Origin: CAWBFD01 sp963788115
GTDB taxonomy: Bacteria > Actinomycetota > Thermoleophilia > Solirubrobacterales > 70-9
Reading direction: 5' to 3'
DNA length: 64,000 bases
Assembly (NCBI GenBank): GCA_963788115.1
Contig: CAWBFD010000004.1
Coordinates: 1,798,001 to 1,862,000 of the forward strand
Both the position numbers and the translations under genes were made by a program. The notes beneath the pieces are model-generated. The model did not search any database, was not told the DNA's origin, and was given only the letters and a program-made list of their open reading frames with translations. Shown one piece after another: positions 25,816-34,678 of the stretch (the first letter of the stretch is position 1; every line of letters starts with the position of its first letter).

Positions 25816-26701
25816 TTGACCGGAGCTGAGCGAGCCCAGGCCCCCGGAGGGCAGCGAGTGCTGCCGGTCGCGCTGGTCCTCGGGGGCGTGTTCTCGGTCC
25901 AGCTCGGGGCGGCCGTGGCGACCACGCTGTTCGACGAGGTCGGCCCGACCGGCACGGTCTTCCTCCGGGTCGCGATCTCGGCGCTTCTGCTGTGGGCGAT
26001 CTGGCGCCCGAGCATCCGCGGCCACTCGCCCGCGGCGCTCCGCGCGGTCGTGCTGTTCGGCCTCACCCTTGCGGCGATGAACCTGAGCTTCTACGAGGCG
26101 CTCGACCGGATCCCGCTTGGGAATCGCGGTGACCCTCGAGTTCGTCGGTCCGCTCGGGGTCGCCATCGCGGCCTCGCACCGTCAGCTCGACCTGGTCTGG
26201 GTGGTGCTCGCGGCCGCGGGGATCGTGCTGCTCTCCCCCGGCTTCGGCGGGTCGATCGACGCGCTCGGGGCGCTGTTCGCCCTGATCGCGGGCGGGTTCT
26301 GGGCCGCATACATCGTGCTCTCGGCACGCGTCGGACAGGAGTTCGAGGGGGGCACCGGGCTGGCGCTCGCCCTCACGATCGGCACGATCCCGTTGATCCC
26401 GGTCGGGATCGCGGACGGCGGCGGCGACCTGGTCAGTGGCAGCGTGCTCGCGGCGGGCCTCGGCGTCGCCGTGCTGAGCTCGGCGGTGCCGTACTCGCTC
26501 GAGCTCGAGGCCCTGCGGCGGCTCGCGGTGGGCACCTTCGGGGTGCTGATGAGCCTCGAGCCGGCGGTGGCCGCGCTGGTCGGCTTCGTGGTGCTCGAGC
26601 AGGACCTCAGCGCAGCCGAGCTGCTCGGGATCTCCCTGGTCGTGGCCGCCAGCGCGGGCGCTCTCGGGAGCGGGCGCGCGCTGCGGACCGCCGAGGCTTA
26701 G
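25816..26701 (+). pseudogene. EamA/DMT-family transporter with a one-base frameshift
   Basis: Two frames together encode an ~295-residue, 10-helix drug/metabolite transporter of the EamA (RhtA-like) type. The first frame (25816 to about 26118) gives helices 1-3 up to YEALDRIPLG; the second (about 26122 to 26701) continues IAVTLEFVGPLGVAIAAS through both EamA repeats. Deleting one G of the GGG at 26119-26121 gives P-L-G-I-A-V-T-L in one frame. The family exports amino acids or other metabolites. As written, the longer first frame runs past 26700 with non-membrane sequence, so the gene is broken, or the base is a sequencing error. Confidence 0.85.
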
Positions 26702-26719
26702 TGGTGGGCGCCGCCATCG

Positions 26720-26905
26720 TCACCGTGGCTCGTCCGGTCGCCGCCGCTCGTGACCGGCGCAGGAGGTCACCGGCAGCCGGGGATAGCGGGGATACGCCGG
26801 ATCCGAGCGCGAGCGCTCGCAGAGCGAGAAGGTGGACCCACGGGTGGTGCTCACCAGACGCTGGTGGATGCAGCTGTCGCAGAGGCCCGCCGACGGTCGT
26901 GCCAC
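26720..26905 (-). CDS. Small Cys-rich (CxxC) protein, putative zinc ribbon
   Basis: A 61-residue protein with CDSCIHQRLVSTTRGSTF, then SLCERSRSDPAYPRYPRL and a final Cys (TSCAGHE). This spacing of four Cys with the conserved T-R-G-S and Y-P-R-L-P segments is a recurrent small actinobacterial family of unknown function; zinc binding is likely. The GTG start at 26905 has TACTCT 6 nt upstream, the leaderless arrangement. It is convergent with the EamA gene. Confidence 0.7.
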   Translation of the reverse strand: MARPSAGLCDSCIHQRLVSTTRGSTFSLCERSRSDPAYPRYPRLPVTSCAGHERRRPDEPR

Positions 26906-27024
26906 GCCCCAAGAGTAGGCATGGTGAGGCGGATGCTGGGGTTCATGCGCCCACGATCCGCCTCACCCAGGGCACGCGGCGGCCGCCCTCAGCGCTGATA
27001 CTTCACTTTGTATAGTTGCGCACG

Positions 27025-28800
27025 ATGATCACCTTCCGGCGGCTGCTTGGCTTTCTTCGCCCCTACCGCCGTACGGTGATCGGCTCGCTCGTCTTCGCCT
27101 GGGCGGCGATGGGAATGACCGTGCTGATCCCGTATCTGATCGGCAACGCGGTCGATTCGATCGAGCCGCCCGACGTGGACCGCGACGCGCTCCTTCCCGT
27201 GGCCATCGCGATCCTGGGCGCCGGGATCCTGCGGCTGGGTCTCACGGTCGTCCGCAGGCTGATCGCCGGAAAGGTCTCGCTGGCGGTCGAGTTCGACCTG
27301 CGCGAGCGCATGTACCGGCACCTCCAGGAGCTCGAGCTGGGCTTCTTCGACTCGCAGCAGACCGGCCAGCTCATGTCCCGCTCGACCGTGGACCTGCAAT
27401 CGATCCGCTTCTTCCTCGGGTACGGGCTGATCTTCCTCACGCAGAACGCGCTCACGATCCTGCTCGCGTCCGCGGTCATGTTCGCGCTGGATCCGTGGCT
27501 GGCGGCGCTGGCGCTGGCGCCGGTGCCGTTCGTGGTCCTGACGGCGATGCGCTACAACCGCCTCTCCCGCCCGGCGTTGCAGGAGGTCCAGCAGCGGATA
27601 GCGGAGCTGACCGCCGAGGCCGAGGAGAGCGTCTCCGGGATCCGGATCGTGAAGGCGTTCGCGCGCGAGGAGCACATGCTCTCCCGCTTTCGTCACTCGG
27701 TGACCCGGGTCTTCGACCAAAACGTCTACTCGACCCGGCTGCGGGCGTTCTACTCGCCGCTGCTGGGTGTGATCCCAAACATCGGGGTGGCGGTGGTGTT
27801 GATCGTCGGGGGCCAGCAGGTGATCAACGGCGGGATCACGCTCGGCGAGTTCACCGCCTTCTACACGTACCTGGTGATGCTGGCGACGCCGATGCGGGTG
27901 CTGGGCATCGCGCTGGGGATGGCGCAGCGCGCGGTCGCCTCGGGGAACCGCATGTTCGAGATCCTCGACCGGCCGCCGCGGATCGAGAGCCCGCCCGACG
28001 CGCCGGAGCTGGCGCCGGGCCCGGGCCGGGTCGAGTTCGAGCGGGTCTCGCTTCGATACGACGGGTCCGTTCCCGCGCTGGAGGGAATCGACCTCGAGGT
28101 GCCGGCCGGCCGAACGGTTGCGCTCGTCGGCCCGACCGGCTCCGGGAAGACCAGCCTGGTGGCGCTGGTCGCGCGCCTGTATGACGCGACCGAGGGCGCG
28201 GTGCTGGTCGACGGGCACGACGTGCGCTCGGTCGGCCTCGCCTCGCTGCGCCGCCAGATCGCATTCGTGTCCGACGACCCATTCCTGTTCTCCGCGACGG
28301 TGGCCGAGAACATCGCCTACGCGCGGCCGGAGGCGACCCCCGAGGAGATCGAGCTGGCGGCGCGCCGTGCCCAGGCCCACGAGTTCATCACCGGCCTTCC
28401 GGAGGGTTACGACACGCTCGTCGGCGAGCGGGGACTGACCCTGTCCGGCGGCCAGCGCCAGCGGGTTGCGATCGCCCGGGCGCTCCTCGCGGATCCGCGG
28501 ATCCTGATCCTCGACGACGCCACCTCGTCAGTCGACGCGCGAACCGAGTCCGAGATCAAGCGCGGCCTGCGCGAGGCGATGAAGGGGCGGACCACCTTCG
28601 TGGTCGCGCACCGGCTATCGACGATCTCGCTCGCTGATCAGATCGTGGTGATGGACGGGGGCAGGATCGTCGACGTCGGCGGTCACGACGAGCTCCTCGA
28701 GCGCTGCCCGCTCTACGCGGAGATCGCCGAGCATGGGCTCGCCGACCAAGTCTTCCTCCAGCGCGACCTCGAACGCCGGGAGGAGGTGGCGAGGCTTTGA
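27025..28800 (+). CDS. ABC exporter half-transporter A (degenerate catalytic site)
   Basis: A 591-residue half-transporter: an N-terminal six-helix membrane domain (1-310) and a nucleotide-binding domain (345-580) with Walker A GPTGSGKTS, signature LSGGQRQRVAIARAL, Walker B ILILDDATSSVD and the H-loop VVAHRLST. The catalytic Glu after Walker B is Asp here, which marks the degenerate ATP site of heterodimeric exporters. Its partner is the next gene, overlapping by 4 bp. The substrate (drug, lipid or peptide) is not evident. The ATG at 27025 has TATAGT 8 nt upstream; a TTG 9 bp earlier falls within that box and is rejected. Confidence 0.92.
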   Translation: MITFRRLLGFLRPYRRTVIGSLVFAWAAMGMTVLIPYLIGNAVDSIEPPDVDRDALLPVAIAILGAGILRLGLTVVRRLIAGKVSLAVEFDLRERMYRHLQELELGFFDSQQTGQLMSRSTVDLQSIRFFLGYGLIFLTQNALTILLASAVMFALDPWLAALALAPVPFVVLTAMRYNRLSRPALQEVQQRIAELTAEAEESVSGIRIVKAFAREEHMLSRFRHSVTRVFDQNVYSTRLRAFYSPLLGVIPNIGVAVVLIVGGQQVINGGITLGEFTAFYTYLVMLATPMRVLGIALGMAQRAVASGNRMFEILDRPPRIESPPDAPELAPGPGRVEFERVSLRYDGSVPALEGIDLEVPAGRTVALVGPTGSGKTSLVALVARLYDATEGAVLVDGHDVRSVGLASLRRQIAFVSDDPFLFSATVAENIAYARPEATPEEIELAARRAQAHEFITGLPEGYDTLVGERGLTLSGGQRQRVAIARALLADPRILILDDATSSVDARTESEIKRGLREAMKGRTTFVVAHRLSTISLADQIVVMDGGRIVDVGGHDELLERCPLYAEIAEHGLADQVFLQRDLERREEVARL

Positions 28801-30746
28801 CGGCCGAGGATGGGAAGCGAAGGGCCCGCAAGGGAGTCGACGGCCGCGATCCGCGCGAGCGAACGGAGGAGCCGCGCCGCGATCCGGAGGCCGAGGGCTC
28901 CGAGGTGGCAGAGGAGACGGAGGATCAGGCGAACCAGCCCGGCCGGCTCGCGGGCACGCTGATGCTCGCCCGCGATTTGTGGCGCCTGCTTCGCGGCGAG
29001 GACCAGCGTGGCCGCAAGGTTCGCTGGTTGCTCGGCCTGCTCCGCCCTTACCGGTTGCAGGTGACGCTGATGATGGTCGCGCTGGTGGTGGCGACCGCCG
29101 CCGGGTTGGCTCCGCCATATCTTGTCGGCGAGGCGATCGACTCGGGGATCACGGCGGGCGACACCGACGCCCTCTACATGATCGTCGGGGCCTTCGCGGT
29201 CTCCGTGCTCCTCTACGGCGTCGCCAGCTACGCGCAGACATACCTCGTCGGGTGGGTCGGTCAGCGCGCGCTCCAGGACCTGCGCGAGCGCATCTACACG
29301 CATCTCCAGGCGATGTCGATCGGGTTCTTCACCCGCAACCGGCCGGGGGTGCTGATCTCACGCCTGACCAATGACGTGCAGGCGCTCGACTCGCTCGTCA
29401 CGGACGGCGTGGTCACGCTGTTCTCGAGCACGCTGACGCTGATCGGCGTGGTCGCCATCCTGCTGCTGCTCGACGTGCCCCTGGCGCTGGTCACGTTTCT
29501 CACCTTCCCCTTGCTGGCGATCGCCAGCCTCGTCTTCCGGATCGCGTCCACCGGCGCCTACCGGTTGACCCGGGAGAAGATCGCGAACATCACCGCCTAC
29601 CTGCAGGAGACGCTGTCGGGGGTGCGGGTCGTGCGGAGCTTCGGACAGGAGGAGCGCCACGTCGATCGCATGTCCGACCTGAACGAGGAGAACCGCGTCG
29701 CGAACCTGCGCACCGTCTATCTCAACGCCGCCTATTTCCCCGCGGTCGAGCTGTTGTCGGCGATCGGGACCGCGGCGATCATCCTCTACGGCGGGTACCA
29801 GGCGATCGACGGGAACATCGAGACCGGCGTGGTGGTGGCGTTCATCGGCTACCTCAACGCGTTCTTCGACCCGATCCAGCAGATCTCGCAGCTCTACACG
29901 ACCTACCAGCAGGGGATGGCGGCGCTCGACAAGATCTTCGACCTGCTCGATACGCGGCCGGACATGGTGGATCGGCCCGAGGCGATCGACCCGGGGCGGC
30001 TCCGCGGGGAGATCCGCCTCGAGGACGTGTGGTTCTCCTACGGCTCCGGCGAGGACGAGGGATGGGCGCTGCGCGACCTCGACCTGCACATTCCCGCGGG
30101 CCAAACGGTGGCCCTGGTTGGCGAGACCGGTGCCGGCAAGTCGACTCTGGCGAAGTTGGTCGCGCGCTTCTACGATCCGCAGCGCGGGAGGGTGCTCGTC
30201 GACGGGCACGACGTGCGCGAGCTGCAGGCGAGCGCGCTGCGGGGCCAGCTGGGGATCGTGCCTCAGGAGGGATTCCTGTTCTCGGGCACGATCAGGGAGA
30301 ACATCGCGTTCGGCCGGCCGGGCGCGGATGAGGAGGAGATCCGCGCCGCGGCAGCGGCGGTGGGCGCAGACGGGTTCGTCGACAAACTGCGCGACGCCTA
30401 CGAGACGGAGGTCGGCGAGCGGGGGATCCAGCTGTCCGCCGGCCAGCGCCAGCTGATCGCGTTCGCGCGTGCTCTGCTGGCCGAGCCGCGGATCCTGATC
30501 CTGGACGAGGCGACGTCCAACGTCGACGTGCGGACGGAGAAGATCATCGAGCGGGGGTTGGAGCGTTTGCTCCTGGGTCGGACGGCGATCGTGATCGCCC
30601 ACCGGCTGTCCACGATTCGGCGGGCGGGGCGGATCGTGGTGCTCGAGCACGGGCGCATCGTCGAGGCGGGGACGCACGAGGAGCTGATCAGCGCGGGCGG
30701 CGCATACGCGCGGCTCTACGGCGCGTGGGCGGAGCAGGCGGCTTAG
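28797..30746 (+). CDS. ABC exporter half-transporter B (canonical catalytic site)
   Basis: A 649-residue half-transporter. It has an unusual charged N-terminal extension of about 55 residues, then six membrane helices (about 75-370) and a nucleotide-binding domain with Walker A GETGAGKST, signature LSAGQRQLIAFARAL, Walker B ILILDEATSNVD with the catalytic Glu, and H-loop IAHRLST. The variant signature (LSAGQ) would face the degenerate Walker site of the upstream protein, as expected for a heterodimer. The start is a TTG overlapping the upstream TGA (TTGA), with GGAGGAGG upstream. Confidence 0.92.
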   Translation: MTAEDGKRRARKGVDGRDPRERTEEPRRDPEAEGSEVAEETEDQANQPGRLAGTLMLARDLWRLLRGEDQRGRKVRWLLGLLRPYRLQVTLMMVALVVATAAGLAPPYLVGEAIDSGITAGDTDALYMIVGAFAVSVLLYGVASYAQTYLVGWVGQRALQDLRERIYTHLQAMSIGFFTRNRPGVLISRLTNDVQALDSLVTDGVVTLFSSTLTLIGVVAILLLLDVPLALVTFLTFPLLAIASLVFRIASTGAYRLTREKIANITAYLQETLSGVRVVRSFGQEERHVDRMSDLNEENRVANLRTVYLNAAYFPAVELLSAIGTAAIILYGGYQAIDGNIETGVVVAFIGYLNAFFDPIQQISQLYTTYQQGMAALDKIFDLLDTRPDMVDRPEAIDPGRLRGEIRLEDVWFSYGSGEDEGWALRDLDLHIPAGQTVALVGETGAGKSTLAKLVARFYDPQRGRVLVDGHDVRELQASALRGQLGIVPQEGFLFSGTIRENIAFGRPGADEEEIRAAAAAVGADGFVDKLRDAYETEVGERGIQLSAGQRQLIAFARALLAEPRILILDEATSNVDVRTEKIIERGLERLLLGRTAIVIAHRLSTIRRAGRIVVLEHGRIVEAGTHEELISAGGAYARLYGAWAEQAA

Positions 30747-30777
30747 GCGCCAGTCCGGCTGGAGCAGGCGGAGCGAA

Positions 30778-31566
30778 CTAGGGAGTGACGCCGCCGCTGC
30801 TGCCGGGCGCGGTGCCCCCGCTGTCGGGGGGTTCGGTGGCCGGTGGCTCGCCGGTGCCGCCGCCGGTATCGGCGGGGGGCTCCGGGGTGACACCGGTGTC
30901 GGTCGGAGCGGGCGCCGGGGGAGCCTCCGCTGGCGGGGTTTCCACCTGTGCGGCCGGCGCGGTCTCCACCGGAGTCTCCGGCGCCACGGCCGGCGCCTCC
31001 GTCACATCCGTCGGGGTGACCTCGGCGTCGGCGTCGGTCGGCGGCGCGCCCTCCCGGCCGCATTGCTTGAAGCCGTAGCCGGCTGCCGCCGCGCGCACCT
31101 CGGCCTGCGCGGCCGGGAGCTCCGTGGAGACGTCGGCGAGGGCGGTGTCGTCGGCACGCTGGATGGCGACCTGCTGCTTGTTCAGGACGTCGATCTGGTC
31201 TCGGAGGGCGGTGTAGAAGCGGTTGAGCGCCGAGCGGTCCTCATCGGGCGGGGTCAGCGTCCGCAGCTGCTCTAGCTCGCTGCGCGTGTACTCGTATTGC
31301 TGCTCCGCCAGGAGCTCCGGATCGTCGGCCGCGGGGCCGACCGAGAGGTTGGCGACTGCCGCATTCGCCTCGGCGCAGACCGCGTCCGCCTCCTGGATGA
31401 ACTCGCTCTTCGAGACCGCGCCTTTGTCGCCTCCGTTCACGCCCTCGACTGGCGCCACGTCGCCGTCGTCGTCACCACCGGCGCTGGCGATGGCGACGAT
31501 GATCACGACGAGCGCACCGACCGCGACCAGCCCCGCGACCAGGCGTCTGCGTGCGTAGACGTCCAT
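30778..31566 (-). CDS. Single-pass membrane protein with Pro/Thr-rich tail
   Basis: A 262-residue protein. One membrane helix lies at about residues 9-28 (LVAGLVAVGALVVIIVAIAS). A helical domain of about 110 residues follows with two Cys (DAVCAEANAAV and FKQCGREG), which may pair. Residues 180-262 are low-complexity Pro, Thr, Ala and Gly (repeats of P-P-A type), like a cell-wall-spanning segment. Function unknown; the topology suggests an extracytoplasmic domain. It converges on the ABC exporter operon. Confidence 0.75.
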   Translation of the reverse strand: MDVYARRRLVAGLVAVGALVVIIVAIASAGGDDDGDVAPVEGVNGGDKGAVSKSEFIQEADAVCAEANAAVANLSVGPAADDPELLAEQQYEYTRSELEQLRTLTPPDEDRSALNRFYTALRDQIDVLNKQQVAIQRADDTALADVSTELPAAQAEVRAAAAGYGFKQCGREGAPPTDADAEVTPTDVTEAPAVAPETPVETAPAAQVETPPAEAPPAPAPTDTGVTPEPPADTGGGTGEPPATEPPDSGGTAPGSSGGVTP

Positions 31567-31664
31567 CCCGAATTCAAGGTAACAGGGGTGATGGAATTCG
31601 GCGCTGAGCAGCGCATATGGCGTGCGCGGCGCGATCGCGATCGCGACGCGGACTCGGGGCCTGA

Positions 31665-32522
31665 TCACTCCCTTCGTCGCCGGTGACCGTTGCGCCCGCC
31701 GTAGGTGTCGGTCTGCGAATGGCAGTTCGCACAGAGCAACTCGAGATTCTCGAGGCGATTGTCGAGGCCGTCGCCGTTGATGTGATGGAGCTGCATGTTG
31801 AGGGGCTTGCCCTGCCACTCGCTGATGCCACATAGCTCGCAGCGGTTCTCCTTCAGCCCGCTCTTGAGAAGCCTTTGCTTGAGGTGCCAACGGCCCGTCC
31901 GGCGTCCGACCACCAGCAGCTCCTCGAGCGACATCTTGTGTGGCCTCGGAACGATCGCCCGACGCTTTACCGCGAGGTACCAGCTGTCCCGGCTAAACCC
32001 AAAGCGATCGAGACACTGCCTCATCGAGAGCCCCTCCTCGTCGATCGCCCGCTGCACTGCGTCCCAGTCATGCCGCCGGGCGAATCGAAGATCGGCGCGA
32101 ACGCCTAGCGATCGTGCGTGGTACGCGATCGTGGACTTCGTAAGTCCTAGCTCCCTCGAGATCTGCGCCTGAGTGAATCCGAAGGCGAGCATGCGCTCCA
32201 CTTCGTCCCTTGTTGCAGGCGACAGTTCCCCGTTCAATCTGGCGCGTGGGAACACATCGCCACGGCTAACGGCCTTGTCCCAGGCGCCGTAGGTGAAGCC
32301 AAAGCGCGCACGGCAATCGTCGATCGTGTGGCCGGCCTCGTAATACGCGCGAACCGCGATCCAGTCGGTTGGGCTGCGGCGCGACCCCTTGTCGGGGAAG
32401 CCCATGAATCGAGCCCAGCGGGTGATCGTGGACGGGCTCACGCCGACCTCCTCGGCGATCGCGCCCCGCAACCAACCCGCTTCGAGCAACTCACGAATAC
32501 GTTCCTTCGTCTGATGCGCCAT
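31665..32522 (-). CDS. HNH endonuclease with duplicated helix-turn-helix pairs, LexA-box controlled
   Basis: A 285-residue protein with an A-B-A-B arrangement of DNA-binding helices. A-type HTHs are at 8-42 (AIAEEVGVSPSTITRWARF) and 107-141 (QISRELGLTKSTIAYHARS). B-type units are at 53-93 (DWIAVRAYYEAG, RFGFTYGAWDKAV) and 152-193 (DWDAVQRAIDEEG, RFGFSRDSWYLAV). The C-terminus (228-276) is an HNH nuclease: CELCG, LQLHHINGD-type His-246/247, and NLELLCANCH. It resembles free-standing homing or mobile-element nucleases. A LexA-type operator abuts the ATG, so DNA damage should induce it. It lies 80 bp downstream of tRNA-Gln. Target and role are unknown. Confidence 0.85.
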   Translation of the reverse strand: MAHQTKERIRELLEAGWLRGAIAEEVGVSPSTITRWARFMGFPDKGSRRSPTDWIAVRAYYEAGHTIDDCRARFGFTYGAWDKAVSRGDVFPRARLNGELSPATRDEVERMLAFGFTQAQISRELGLTKSTIAYHARSLGVRADLRFARRHDWDAVQRAIDEEGLSMRQCLDRFGFSRDSWYLAVKRRAIVPRPHKMSLEELLVVGRRTGRWHLKQRLLKSGLKENRCELCGISEWQGKPLNMQLHHINGDGLDNRLENLELLCANCHSQTDTYGGRNGHRRRRE

Positions 32523-32536
32523 CGAACGTATGTTCG
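32523..32536. promoter_or_regulatory. LexA (SOS) box abutting the HNH nuclease start codon
   Basis: CGAACGTATGTTCG matches the Gram-positive/actinobacterial LexA operator form CGAAC-N4-GTTCG. Its edge is the base before the ATG (32520-32522 reversed), so bound LexA would cover the transcription and translation start. Confidence 0.75.
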
Positions 32537-32601
32537 CAGACGAATCGGACGGAACCGCTCTGGAAAGCCATCGCCGCCGCCCTTGGGAGGGTCAGATTAG
32601 A

Positions 32602-32673
32602 CTGCCGGGGAAGGATTCGAACTTTCGTTTCCGGAACCAGAATCCGGCGTCCTTCCAACTAGACGACCCGGCA
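32602..32673 (-). tRNA. tRNA-Gln (CTG anticodon)
   Basis: A 72-nt minus-strand cloverleaf. The acceptor arms TGCCGGG and CCCGGCA pair (U1-A72 as in most tRNA-Gln), with discriminator G at 32602. The anticodon stem CCGGA/TCCGG encloses TTCTGGT, giving anticodon CTG. The T-arm contains TTCGAAT. CCA is not encoded. Confidence 0.93.
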
Positions 32674-32708
32674 TGCGAGACCGGGGACAACATAGCGGAG
32701 GAAAACAG

Positions 32709-33941
32709 CTAGCCGATCTCGCTGAGATCGCTGTCCGGGTCCGCCAGCGCCGCCTTCTGCCCCGACACGTCCGCCCCCGACTCCAGCAACCGGCGGGCGT
32801 GCATCAGGTCCTCGGAACGCTCCACCGAAAGCGCTGCCACCACCCGGCCGCCGTCGAGGTACCACGCGCTGAACTCCCCCGCGTCGCGATCCCCACGCCA
32901 GACGACCTCATCCCACTCCGACGCCGGGCCGACGTACTCCAGGCTCGCCCAGTCGGCCAGGTCGCTGAAGAAGTAGGGCACCTCGCGGTAGGGCGCCCGA
33001 TCGCCCAGCATCGCGCGCGCCGTGTGCCGCCCCTGCTGCAGGGCCACATCCCAGTGCTCCACGCGAAGGCGCCGCTCATGGACACCGCTCTGCCAGGAGC
33101 ACACGTCGCCCGCAGCGAAGATCCCGGGCACCGAGGTCTCAAGCTTCGCGTCGCACACGATCCCGTCGCCGACGTCGAGCCCCGCCCGCTTGGCCAGCAC
33201 CGTGTCCGGGCGGACCCCCGCGCCGACCACCACCATCTGCCCCTCGACCGTGGTCCCCCCCTTGGTCACCACGGCCTGCACCCCGCCGTCCCCCTCGAAC
33301 GCCTCCACCTCCTCGCCGGAGGCGATCTCCACCCCCTTCGACTCGAGCAGCTCGTGGAACCACCGCCCCACCTCGTCGCCGAAGTTGAGGGAGAGCACCG
33401 TCTCCTCGATGCAGACGATCGTGCACTTCGCCCCCTTCGCGGTCAGCGATGCCGCAACCTCGGTGCCGATGTAGCTGCCGCCGATCAGGATCACGTGTTC
33501 GGCGCGCGCAGCCCCCTCCCGGATCGCGTCCGAGTTTCCGAACGCACGCAGGTAGTGGATCCCCTCCAGCTCCGCCCCCTCGACGCGGAGGATGTTGACG
33601 TTGGCGCCCGTGGCGATCAGCGCCCGATCGAACTCGACCTCCTCCTTGGTCTGCAGCCGAACCGTCCGCGCCTCGGGATCAAGCGACATGACGTTGGTAC
33701 TGGTCAAGAGCTCGACGTCGTTCTGCTCGTACCACGATCGCTCGTTCACGTATGCGTCAGCGCGCTCGGACTCGCCCCGCAGGTATTCCTTCGACAGCGG
33801 CGGTCGCTCATACGGCGGCTCAGGCTCGCGCCCGACCAGCAGAATCGAGCCGTCCGCCCCGCGCTTCCGCAACTCGTCGACGCAGTTGCCGGCCGCCATC
33901 CCGCCGCCGATCAGGAGGAAGTCGACGCGGCGGTCGCTCAT
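32709..33941 (-). CDS. FAD-dependent pyridine nucleotide oxidoreductase (ferredoxin-reductase type)
   Basis: A 410-residue flavoprotein of the BphA4/rhodocoxin-reductase branch. The FAD site is DFLLIGGGMAAGNCVDEL at the N-terminus, the NAD(P)H site is VILIGGSYIGTEVAASL near residue 153, and the second FAD segment is VPGIFAAGDVC near residue 275. A C-terminal reductase domain follows (about 325-410). Such enzymes pass electrons from NADH to a [2Fe-2S] ferredoxin, but no ferredoxin or oxygenase gene is nearby, so the partner is unknown. It is followed by the two RCK genes' block, in the same orientation. Confidence 0.9.
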   Translation of the reverse strand: MSDRRVDFLLIGGGMAAGNCVDELRKRGADGSILLVGREPEPPYERPPLSKEYLRGESERADAYVNERSWYEQNDVELLTSTNVMSLDPEARTVRLQTKEEVEFDRALIATGANVNILRVEGAELEGIHYLRAFGNSDAIREGAARAEHVILIGGSYIGTEVAASLTAKGAKCTIVCIEETVLSLNFGDEVGRWFHELLESKGVEIASGEEVEAFEGDGGVQAVVTKGGTTVEGQMVVVGAGVRPDTVLAKRAGLDVGDGIVCDAKLETSVPGIFAAGDVCSWQSGVHERRLRVEHWDVALQQGRHTARAMLGDRAPYREVPYFFSDLADWASLEYVGPASEWDEVVWRGDRDAGEFSAWYLDGGRVVAALSVERSEDLMHARRLLESGADVSGQKAALADPDSDLSEIG

Positions 33942-33984
33942 GCTCGCACTGACGCCGGGCGGCGGGGGCCGGCGTCGCTCGGAA

Positions 33985-34677
33985 TCATGACCGCGCCGGC
34001 GCCGAGCCGTCAGGTGCGAAGTAGGTGGTCAGGTCCTCCTCGACCCTGGGGTCGAGCACCGCAAGGATCTCGTCGCCCGCCTCGAGCACCGTGTCGGGAC
34101 CGGGGACGAACCCACCCTCCTCGCGTAGCACCGAGATCAGCAGGCTCCCCTCCGGCATCTCCAGATCGCCCACCCGGACCCCCGCTGCGCGCGAGTTCTC
34201 GGGCAGCAGCATCTCGATGATCTCCAGACGCTGCTCGGGCAGGTCGAGCAGATGCACCAGGCCGTACTCCGGCACCTCGTGCTCGATCAGGCGCAGGATG
34301 AGGTCCGTCGCCGAGACCACCGGCCGCACACCGAGCAGCTCGAACCATTGCTTGTTGCGCGGGTTGTTGACCCGGGCGATGATCCGATCGACCAGGTACT
34401 TCTCCTTCGCCACCTGGCAGATCAGCATGTTGTCCTCGTCGTCGCCGGTGACCGCGATCACCATGTCGGCGCGTGAGATCCCGGCCCGCTCGAGCACCCA
34501 CAGCTCCGACGCGTCGCCGTACTGGACGTTGTGCTCGAGCTCCTGCTCGACCGTCAGGAAGCGGTCTCGATCGTTCTCGATCAGGGTCACCTCGTGCCCC
34601 TTCTCGAGGAGCTCGCGCGCCAGGTTCCAGCCGACCTTGCCGGCGCCGGCGATGATCACGTACATCCGCTCGCTCAC
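33985..34677 (-). CDS. trkA: RCK (TrkA-type) K+ channel/transporter regulatory protein
   Basis: A 230-residue cytosolic regulator. The N-terminal Rossmann (TrkA-N) domain begins YVIIAGAGKVGWNLARELL with the G-x-G-x-x-G dinucleotide motif and the acidic strand end LIENDRDR. The TrkA-C ligand-binding domain covers about 145-225. RCK proteins bind NAD(H), ATP/ADP or c-di-AMP and gate K+ transport. The GTG start follows the stop of the upstream RCK gene by 1 nt, so the two are coupled and may assemble together. Confidence 0.9.
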   Translation of the reverse strand: MSERMYVIIAGAGKVGWNLARELLEKGHEVTLIENDRDRFLTVEQELEHNVQYGDASELWVLERAGISRADMVIAVTGDDEDNMLICQVAKEKYLVDRIIARVNNPRNKQWFELLGVRPVVSATDLILRLIEHEVPEYGLVHLLDLPEQRLEIIEMLLPENSRAAGVRVGDLEMPEGSLLISVLREEGGFVPGPDTVLEAGDEILAVLDPRVEEDLTTYFAPDGSAPARS

Positions 34678-34678
34678 G

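Noticed and set aside
31665..32673. CRISPR- or Cas9-type role for the HNH nuclease
   Set aside because: No repeat-spacer array, no RuvC motif and the protein is only 285 residues; the HNH form is of the stand-alone McrA/homing type.
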